Source: Pedobacter sp. (lineage in GTDB: Bacteria; Bacteroidota; Bacteroidia; Sphingobacteriales; Sphingobacteriaceae). Taken from it: DNA of 11,821 bases. Each line of letters starts with the position of its first letter. Positions within the stretch are counted from its first letter, which is position 1. A model generated the notes under the pieces. The model saw only the letters and a list, made by a program, of their open reading frames with translations. It ran no database searches and was not told the DNA's origin. The DNA lies in the NCBI GenBank assembly GCA_004295885.1, contig SEDG01000052.1, forward strand, positions 1 to 11,821, in the 5' to 3' direction. The position numbers and the translations under genes were made by a program. Below, one piece after another: positions 7,167 to 11,821 of the stretch.

Positions 7167-8096
7167 TTACTTTTTATTATTTGTTTTCTCCATCTGCATA
7201 GACATCATTTCTTTCATCGTCTTGTTCATCCCTTCTGTACTTCCATCTAAGAAAATCACGTTGCCATCACTGTTTTCCGCAAAGTGTTTAATAGATTCTG
7301 TCCACATGGTGAATAAGATTACAGAAATATCAAGGTTGGCTTGTTCCATTTCTTGAGCAGCTTTTGTCATACCGTGAGCAACCTCAGCACGGAATAAAGC
7401 GATACCTTGTCCACGTAATTGAGCTGCTTCACGTTCTGCTGCGGCAGCAATTTTAATCGCATTACCATCAGCCTCGGCGCCTTTAGTTTTGGTAATTAAT
7501 AAAGCTTGACCTTCATTTTCAGCTGCTGCTTTTAAGTTGTTAGAAGCTACAACTCTACTCATTGAGCGCATAATTTCTTCATCAAAAGTAATATCATTCA
7601 ATTGCAAATCTTGTAAATGATAACCCCAGCTTTCTAAAACTTGGTCAATTTGATGTTTTACATGCTCTACAATCTCATTTCTTTGTGCCAATACGTTTGC
7701 TTGTTTTTGAGTAGCTACATAAGCTCTAATCGACCCCTCGATGGTACGAATTAGAGCTTGCATCAAGTTGTTTGAATCAACAAATTTAAAGGCAACGTTT
7801 TTAATGGTTTCTTCATCGTGGTTTAACACAGAATAAAGCAACATCGCCTTAAAGTAAACGTTCGCTTGGTCTTGCGTTACCGCCTGAAAAGAAAGTTCAA
7901 CAGATCGGTTTTGTATAGAAATTCTAGAATGAAGAACTTCTATTAAAGGAATTTTTAAGCTTAACCCTGGCCTCAGTTGTCTGCGATATTTACCGAAAAC
8001 AGTCACCACCGCAATGGTGCCTTGTTTAACGGTAACAAACGAGCTGAACAAAACGATTAGCCCGAAAAAAAGTAAAATGTATGGAATGTACATCAT
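7167..8096 (-). CDS. SPFH/band-7 (stomatin-like) membrane protein
   Basis: This 309-residue protein belongs to the SPFH (stomatin/prohibitin/flotillin/HflK-C) superfamily, which builds oligomeric rings or scaffolds on membranes. One hydrophobic helix at residues 3-22 anchors it. The SPFH domain follows, with GTIAVVTVFGKYRRQLRPGL and KIPLIE, then RSVELSFQAVTQDQANVYFK and the typical DSNNLMQALIRTIEGSIRAY region. From about 190 an Ala/Glu-rich helical segment (AAAENEGQALL, then AAAAEREAAQLRGQ) probably forms the coiled coil used in assembly. The tail is Met/Lys-rich. No NfeD partner gene, often found beside slipins, is present here; its convergent neighbour is a protease gene. An adjacent second Met gives a start only one codon later. 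The specific role cannot be told; a general membrane-scaffold role follows from the family. Confidence 0.92.
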   Translation of the reverse strand: MMYIPYILLFFGLIVLFSSFVTVKQGTIAVVTVFGKYRRQLRPGLSLKIPLIEVLHSRISIQNRSVELSFQAVTQDQANVYFKAMLLYSVLNHDEETIKNVAFKFVDSNNLMQALIRTIEGSIRAYVATQKQANVLAQRNEIVEHVKHQIDQVLESWGYHLQDLQLNDITFDEEIMRSMSRVVASNNLKAAAENEGQALLITKTKGAEADGNAIKIAAAAEREAAQLRGQGIALFRAEVAHGMTKAAQEMEQANLDISVILFTMWTESIKHFAENSDGNVIFLDGSTEGMNKTMKEMMSMQMEKTNNKK

Positions 8097-8285
8097 AGTT
8101 ATTGGTTTTAATTATTAATCAATATTACTATTAATTGTGATGAATAGTAAATAATTATTTAGGCAACAATCAAAACGATGAACATAGGTGAATTTATAGA
8201 CTAAAAGCTTTCATCTACTGCTAACTAACAGGGGCGTCAAACAAAAAGTATTATTCGCTGTTATATTCCTGTAAAATCTAAAACT

Positions 8286-8471
8286 ATGAATGTAAAACGA
8301 ATTTTTGGAACAATCTTAACCATATTAGGTATAATAGGATTAATATATGCTGGTTGGGGTTTTGTACAGCAATCAGCTGGAACTCGCGGATTAGTGGTAG
8401 CTGCGATTATAGGCGTAATTTTCTTTGTGTCAGGGATTAGCCTAGTAAGAAATACAAAGGACGAAGCTTAA
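8286..8471 (+). CDS. Small two-helix membrane protein
   Basis: I do not recognise a named family. This 61-residue protein has a basic start (MNVKR), a membrane helix at about 7-26, a short polar loop (QQSAGTRG), a second helix at about 37-54, and a charged tail (RNTKDEA). With the positive N-terminus inside, both ends should face the cytoplasm. The composition and layout are those of a real small membrane protein rather than a chance frame, and similar short two-helix proteins are common in Bacteroidota. It is divergent from the SPFH gene (189 bases between starts) and its stop lies one base from the stop of the convergent CapA gene. No convincing -7/-33 pair was seen upstream. Confidence 0.72.
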   Translation: MNVKRIFGTILTILGIIGLIYAGWGFVQQSAGTRGLVVAAIIGVIFFVSGISLVRNTKDEA

Positions 8472-8484
8472 CTTATCTTAAGCT
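8465..8484. terminator. Possible weak hairpin over two convergent stop codons
   Basis: AGCTTAA and TTAAGCT pair perfectly (7 bp) around the loop CTTATC. The hairpin includes the stop codons of both the small membrane protein gene and the CapA gene. No T tract follows on either strand, so a terminator role is uncertain. Confidence 0.3.
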
Positions 8485-9573
8485 AATCCTACCATTTCCT
8501 TCAAACTTTAACTGATTTTCGGGAATATCGAAATTGGTTAAAGTTTGTATCTTTTTGAAGGCAGTGAAATTTTCATCGAGTGTTAATCGGTTAATTTTGT
8601 CCTGTTTAACCGAAACTATATCAGCATAGAGGAAATCGCCTTTGGCATTTATTTTTAATTGCAGTAATGGAGCAATTCCATTTGGACCTTTTAAACCAAA
8701 CATTCCATAAGTGCAAAAATTGCCCAAGCTGTAGGCGATGAATTTATTTTTATAAACTTCCATTGCTCTGGTAACGTGAGGCCCGTGACCTAAAACTACA
8801 TCTGCGCCAGCGTCTATCACGCCATGAGCAAAGGCATAAACGTTACCACGGTTTTCGTTGTAAAACACCTCCGTTTTACGTGTTATGTGTTCAAATTTGG
8901 CGCCTTCTCCACCACCATGAAACGATACGATTACAATATCAACCTGTTTTTTAAGTTCGGCAACTAGCATTTTAGCACTATCAATATTTTTGATAGAAAC
9001 TGTGTTGTCATTTGGAGCGAATGCACAAAAGGCATATTTTACACTGTCTTTTTCAAAAATGGCGAACGGTTTAGATTGTAATCCTGCATATTCAATTTGT
9101 AAAGAATCTAATATTGATGTAGTTTTTTTTCTTCCTGTTAAGCCAAAATCGCCGATATGATTATTTGCAATGCTCAAAACGTTAAAACCTGCTTTTTTGT
9201 AAATCCCTGCATACCGTTGAGGCATTCTAAAGGCAAAACAACTGTTGCTATTTGGGTCGCTGCATTTGGTCGATTTTCCTTTGTCTAAAAAGCAACCCTC
9301 CAAATTTCCAAAAACGATATCGCCTTTTAAAAACTCTTGAACGGCAACAAAACTATTAACTGCATCGTCTGGAGGAAGATTTACTTTGCTCGGATAAGCA
9401 GAACCTAGCATCATATCGCCAACGGCAACAATGCTAATTGTATCCTTTAATTTCTTAAGCTTGGGGGTGTCAACAATCGTGGTGTGAACAACTGCAACAC
9501 TTTTATTTTGACAACTTATTAAAAAGTAAGCTACAACGACAGTTAGAAAAGCAAAGCTGAAAAATTTCTTCAT
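8473..9573 (-). CDS. CapA-family lipoprotein (metallophosphatase-like fold)
   Basis: This 366-residue protein belongs to the CapA/PgsA family, named after polyglutamate capsule synthesis proteins and having a calcineurin-like metal-binding fold. The N-terminus is a lipoprotein signal with LISC and Cys21. Metal-site residues can be followed: Asp53 in VAVGDMMLG, Asn90 and Glu92 in FGNLEG, Asn138-His139 in SIANNHIGDFG, His219 in VSFHGGGEG, and His263 and His266 in VLGHGPHVTRA. SLGNF at 282-286 is also conserved. No polyglutamate ligase genes (PgsB/C-like) are nearby, so a capsule role is not supported here; many family members have unknown substrates. The acidic tag for surface export is absent after Cys21 (QNKSV). 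The start is fixed by the signal peptide. A terminator hairpin sits just 11 bases upstream of the start. Confidence 0.92.
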   Translation of the reverse strand: MKKFFSFAFLTVVVAYFLISCQNKSVAVVHTTIVDTPKLKKLKDTISIVAVGDMMLGSAYPSKVNLPPDDAVNSFVAVQEFLKGDIVFGNLEGCFLDKGKSTKCSDPNSNSCFAFRMPQRYAGIYKKAGFNVLSIANNHIGDFGLTGRKKTTSILDSLQIEYAGLQSKPFAIFEKDSVKYAFCAFAPNDNTVSIKNIDSAKMLVAELKKQVDIVIVSFHGGGEGAKFEHITRKTEVFYNENRGNVYAFAHGVIDAGADVVLGHGPHVTRAMEVYKNKFIAYSLGNFCTYGMFGLKGPNGIAPLLQLKINAKGDFLYADIVSVKQDKINRLTLDENFTAFKKIQTLTNFDIPENQLKFEGNGRISLR

Positions 9574-9584
9574 TCTATTTTAAT

Positions 9585-9616
9585 AAAAAATCCCTCCCGA
9601 TGTGTCGAGAAGGATT
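9585..9616 (-). terminator. Terminator of the NlpC/P60 gene, next to capA start
   Basis: Read on the minus strand, AATCCTTCTCGA pairs with TCGGGAGGGATT (12 pairs, two of them G-T) around the loop CACA, and a T tract follows. It lies 46 bases after the NlpC/P60 stop codon and its T tract ends 11 bases before the CapA start codon. Confidence 0.75.
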
Positions 9617-9622
9617 ATATTT

Positions 9623-9643
9623 CTTTAATCTTTAATCTTTATT
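9623..9643. repeat. Three tandem 7-base units CTTTAAT/CTTTATT
   Basis: CTTTAAT occurs twice head to tail, followed by CTTTATT. It lies between the NlpC/P60 stop and its terminator. It is short and may be chance in AT-rich DNA. Confidence 0.35.
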
Positions 9644-9662
9644 CCTTGTTCTTTTATCCAAG

Positions 9663-10211
9663 TTATTCTTCTACAAAGTCTTTTTTATCTCCGTCAAGGA
9701 TTCTTCCACCCTTGTAAAAATAACGGCTATAATAAAGGTCGTTTAGGCTGCTTATCTTAACGCCACCAGAACTTGAGTGTGCAAAACGGTTATCGCCTAA
9801 ATAAACACCTACGTGAGAAATACTACGACTTTTAATTTTAAAGAATACTAAATCGCCTTCTTTTAACTCATCTTTAGACACCGGGTCTACCATACTAAAG
9901 ATATCACGTGAATTACGTAAGATGGTGGTGTTAAAAACTTTCTCGTAAATGGTTTTTGCGAACGCAGAACAATCAATTCCTTTTTTAGTATTACCACCGA
10001 AACGGTAAGGAGTTCCAATCCACTCGTAAATAAATTTGTATAATTTTAAGTTAGCGGTTGCATCTACAGCAACACCCATCACTTGAGAAAAATATTGAGA
10101 GGCTAAATTGTCAGGGTCTTCAACGTTTGTTTCTTTAGTCTTCTTTTGGGCAAAAACAGCCGAGAAGCTGCAAAGAACGATTAAAGTAGAGAACAAAAAC
10201 TTTTTTATCAT
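9663..10211 (-). CDS. Secreted NlpC/P60 (C40) cell-wall hydrolase
   Basis: This is a predicted periplasmic peptidoglycan endopeptidase that cuts stem peptides. Residues 1-21 are a signal peptide ending AVFA before Gln22. The NlpC/P60 domain covers about 55-165. The catalytic Cys81 is in KKGIDCSAF, preceded by the usual GTPYRFGG; His133 is in SHVGVYLG, and the third polar residue is His145 in FAHSSSGGV. All three catalytic positions are intact. The length of 182 residues suits a single-domain Spr/YgiM-type enzyme without SH3 or LysM repeats. A highly acidic/basic tail (DGDKKDFVEE) ends it. It has its own good promoter match upstream (10285-10315) and a terminator after it, so it is probably transcribed alone. 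Confidence 0.94.
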   Translation of the reverse strand: MIKKFLFSTLIVLCSFSAVFAQKKTKETNVEDPDNLASQYFSQVMGVAVDATANLKLYKFIYEWIGTPYRFGGNTKKGIDCSAFAKTIYEKVFNTTILRNSRDIFSMVDPVSKDELKEGDLVFFKIKSRSISHVGVYLGDNRFAHSSSGGVKISSLNDLYYSRYFYKGGRILDGDKKDFVEE

Positions 10212-10284
10212 GTTATACTGTTAAGTTTGGGTTAGATAATACTTACACTTAAACGTACACCACTACGGGCTTATTGTCAGGTCA

Positions 10285-10315
10285 CAAAAGTATGTGATTT
10301 ACAAATGTTATCCAA
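10285..10315 (-). promoter_or_regulatory. Promoter of the NlpC/P60 gene
   Basis: On the minus strand TTG (10315-10313) is followed after 20 bases by TACTTTTG (10292-10285). Both parts match the Bacteroidota sigma-A consensus TTG-N19/20-TAnnTTTG. It would give a leader of roughly 65-70 bases. Confidence 0.6.
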
Positions 10316-10636
10316 ATGTTTTAACTTAATAGTAAAAGTTATTAACATTTCAACGCAAAATCGGAGTAATTGTATTATCATTTCGGCAAAGAAATTAACT
10401 CAATTTCTCAAAAAATTCCCTTTCTAATGCTGTTTGCGTAAACAAAATTTAATTTCTTCATTATTTTCTAAGGATGCTAAAATTTATTGCAGATTGTTAA
10501 AAGAAAAAAATATTAATAACGTGTTATAGAAGATTACAAGTTTAATAATACTAACAATTTAGAATTTGGCGAGTTGTTACTGATTTGACAAGGATATTTT
10601 TACACTAAATCATATCATAAATTGCATAAAAAAAAT

Positions 10637-10644
10637 TAGATTTG
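10637..10644 (+). promoter_or_regulatory. Candidate -7 element of pdhA, TAGATTTG
   Basis: It matches TAnnTTTG exactly, 30 bases before the pdhA start, but has no TTG at the right distance. An alternative is TTG 10574-10576 with TATTTTTA at 10595-10602 (18-base spacer, one mismatch). I cannot decide between them. Confidence 0.4.
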
Positions 10645-10674
10645 CTCTCGTAAAATAAAAATCAATACCTCAAC

Positions 10675-11619
10675 ATGAGTGCAGTAGAAATAAATAAGGA
10701 TACCTATTTGAAGTGGTTTGAGTCGATGTTGCTAATGCGCAAATTCGAAGAAAAAACTGGGCAGTTATATGGACAGCAGAAAATTCGTGGATTTTGTCAC
10801 TTATATATAGGACAGGAAGCGGTTGTTGCAGGTGCAATATCAGCTATGCAAAAAGGTGATTCGATGATTACAACTTATCGTGATCATGCACATGCCTTAG
10901 CTTTAGGTGTAAGTGCAAACAGCATCATGGCGCACATTTTCAGCAAAGAGCACAACTTTTATGGTGGTCATGGAATTGTTGGTGGTCAGATTCCTTTAGG
11001 TGCAGGTATTGCATTTGCAGAAAAATACAAAGGAACTGATAATGTAAATATCTGTTACATGGGTGATGGAGCTGTGAGACAAGGTGCTTTAAACGAGACC
11101 TTCAATATGGCGATGTTATGGAAATTACCAGTAATATTTGTTTGTGAAAACAATGGTTATGCAATGGGAACTTCTGTAGAACGTACCACTAACATGAGCG
11201 ATATCTATAAAATTGGTTTAGGTTTCGATATGCCATGTGCACCTGTTGATGGAATGGACCCAATTGCTGTACACAATGCGATGGATGAAGCAATCCAACG
11301 TGCTCGTAAAGGCGAAGGACCAACTTTCTTAGAAATGAGAACTTACCGTTACCGTGGTCACTCAATGTCTGACCCTGCTAAATATAGAACTAAAGACGAG
11401 TTAGAAACTTATAAAGCAAAAGACCCAATTGAGCAAGTAAGAGAAGTTATCTTGAAAGAGAAATATGCTGACGAAGCTTGGATTACTTCAATTGAGGAAA
11501 AAGTAAAAGGCATTGTTGATGAATCGGTGAAATTTGCTGAAGAATCTCCATTCCCAGATGCATCTGAATTGTATAAAGATGTTTATGTGCAAACAGACTA
11601 TCCTTACCAAGAAATTTAA
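10675..11619 (+). CDS. pdhA: Pyruvate dehydrogenase E1 alpha subunit, with internal 17-residue gap
   Basis: E1 alpha, together with E1 beta, uses thiamine diphosphate to decarboxylate pyruvate and load acetyl groups onto the E2 lipoyl arm. The start MSAVEINKDTYLKWFESMLL fits the family. Recognisable parts are Tyr68-Arg69 (ITTYRDHA, cofactor phosphate contact), the Mg/ThDP motif GDGAVRQG from Gly130 running to ENNGYAMGT at 158-166, and YRYRGHSMSDP at 224-234. The protein is 314 residues, against about 331 usual for Bacteroidota. The missing part is internal: after Ala86 the expected block (E-L-Y-G-K-A-T-G then a Gly/Lys-rich loop ending G-G-S-M) is absent, and the sequence resumes at HIFSKEHNFYGGHG. 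The reading frame is kept. Whether the enzyme still works is doubtful. The E2 gene follows after 29 bases; E1 beta does not lie between them. Confidence 0.95.
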   Translation: MSAVEINKDTYLKWFESMLLMRKFEEKTGQLYGQQKIRGFCHLYIGQEAVVAGAISAMQKGDSMITTYRDHAHALALGVSANSIMAHIFSKEHNFYGGHGIVGGQIPLGAGIAFAEKYKGTDNVNICYMGDGAVRQGALNETFNMAMLWKLPVIFVCENNGYAMGTSVERTTNMSDIYKIGLGFDMPCAPVDGMDPIAVHNAMDEAIQRARKGEGPTFLEMRTYRYRGHSMSDPAKYRTKDELETYKAKDPIEQVREVILKEKYADEAWITSIEEKVKGIVDESVKFAEESPFPDASELYKDVYVQTDYPYQEI

Positions 11620-11648
11620 TCAAAACGCATTTCAATAGATATATATAA

Positions 11649-11821
11649 ATGGCTGATATAGTAAAAATGCCCAAAATGAGCGATACCATGACCGAAGGGG
11701 TGATGGCAAAGTGGCATAAAAAAGTGGGCGATAAAGTTAAAAGCGGTGATGTTTTAGCCGAAGTAGAGACTGATAAAGCTACGATGGATTTAGAATCTTA
11801 CTGGGATGGAACGTTATTATT
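11649..11821 (+). CDS. pdhC: Dihydrolipoamide acetyltransferase (PDH E2), 3' partial
   Basis: Only the first 57 codons are in the window. They encode the start of an N-terminal lipoyl domain: MADIVKMPKMSDTMTEGVMA, then VETDKATMDLES with Lys43 as the lipoate attachment site. This fits the E2 component, which carries acetyl groups from E1 to coenzyme A and forms the core of the pyruvate dehydrogenase complex. The start is clear, 29 bases after the pdhA stop, so the two are probably co-transcribed. The peripheral subunit-binding and catalytic domains, and therefore the exact substrate class, lie outside the window; the assignment to pyruvate dehydrogenase rests on the neighbour. Confidence 0.92.
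   Translation, partial: MADIVKMPKMSDTMTEGVMAKWHKKVGDKVKSGDVLAEVETDKATMDLESYWDGTLL

Larger units (their letters stand above)
10212..10674. other. 463-base divergent non-coding region
   Basis: This AT-rich stretch separates the NlpC/P60 and pdhA starts. It holds the minus-strand promoter above and the pdhA promoter candidates. A small inverted repeat, AGAAATT/AATTTCT with a 5-base loop, lies at 10390-10408. I see no convincing coding frame, tRNA or terminator in it. Confidence 0.6.

Noticed and set aside
8473..9573. Capsule (polyglutamate) synthesis locus
   Set aside because: Only the CapA-like protein is present; no PgsB/PgsC-like ligase genes are nearby.
10390..10408. AGAAATT/AATTTCT inverted repeat as an operator or small RNA
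   Set aside because: It is only 7 pairs in very AT-rich DNA, with no T tract or promoter around it, so chance is likely.
10675..11619. Short PdhA length explained by a wrong start or early stop
   Set aside because: Both ends match the family; the missing residues are internal, between Ala86 and His87.
11483..11689. 68-codon open frame on the minus strand
   Set aside because: It overlaps the end of pdhA and the start of the E2 gene, both clearly coding on the plus strand.

Overview
The window looks like chromosomal DNA of a Bacteroidota bacterium, most likely a Sphingobacteriaceae member close to Pedobacter. This rests on AT-rich DNA, the near absence of Shine-Dalgarno sites, promoter-like TAnnTTTG elements, Bacteroidota-style lipoproteins, TPR-type histidine kinases paired with NarL-like regulators, and a pdhA gene followed directly by an E2 gene. 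The genus is inferred from remembered protein families; no search was run.

Left part (1-4815, all + strand): a signalling cluster. A histidine kinase cut by the window edge is followed by a full-length paralogue with periplasmic TPR repeats, one membrane segment and a HisKA_3/HATPase_c core. Eight bases later comes a NarL/FixJ response regulator. Next are a small Thr/Ala-rich lipoprotein with a possible surface-export tag and a 74-residue protein that is only a LuxR-type DNA-binding domain, closely related to the regulator's own output domain. A strong terminator closes the group. Two non-coding stretches, before the second kinase and before the lipoprotein gene, share a 7-2-7 inverted repeat (TACCTAC-N2-NTGGGTA) resembling the NarL heptamer layout. 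This suggests that the system controls its own kinase and the lipoprotein/HTH pair.

Middle part (4862-9573): a tail-specific (Prc/Tsp, S41) protease gene is convergent with an SPFH/band-7 membrane protein gene across a bidirectional terminator. Then come a 61-residue two-helix membrane protein (+) and a CapA-family lipoprotein (-), whose stop codons are one base apart.

Right part (9663-11821): a secreted NlpC/P60 cell-wall hydrolase (-) is divergent from pdhA (+) across a 463-base non-coding region. pdhA encodes the pyruvate dehydrogenase E1 alpha subunit, and the E2 lipoyl-domain gene starts 29 bases after it and runs off the window.

The observations most worth checking are the apparent in-frame loss of 17 conserved residues from PdhA, the shared NarL-like palindromes with the receiver-less HTH protein, and the two kinase paralogues whose coiled-coil linkers differ by exactly 63 residues (nine heptads). 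I found no tRNA, rRNA, CRISPR array, insertion sequence or phage gene.
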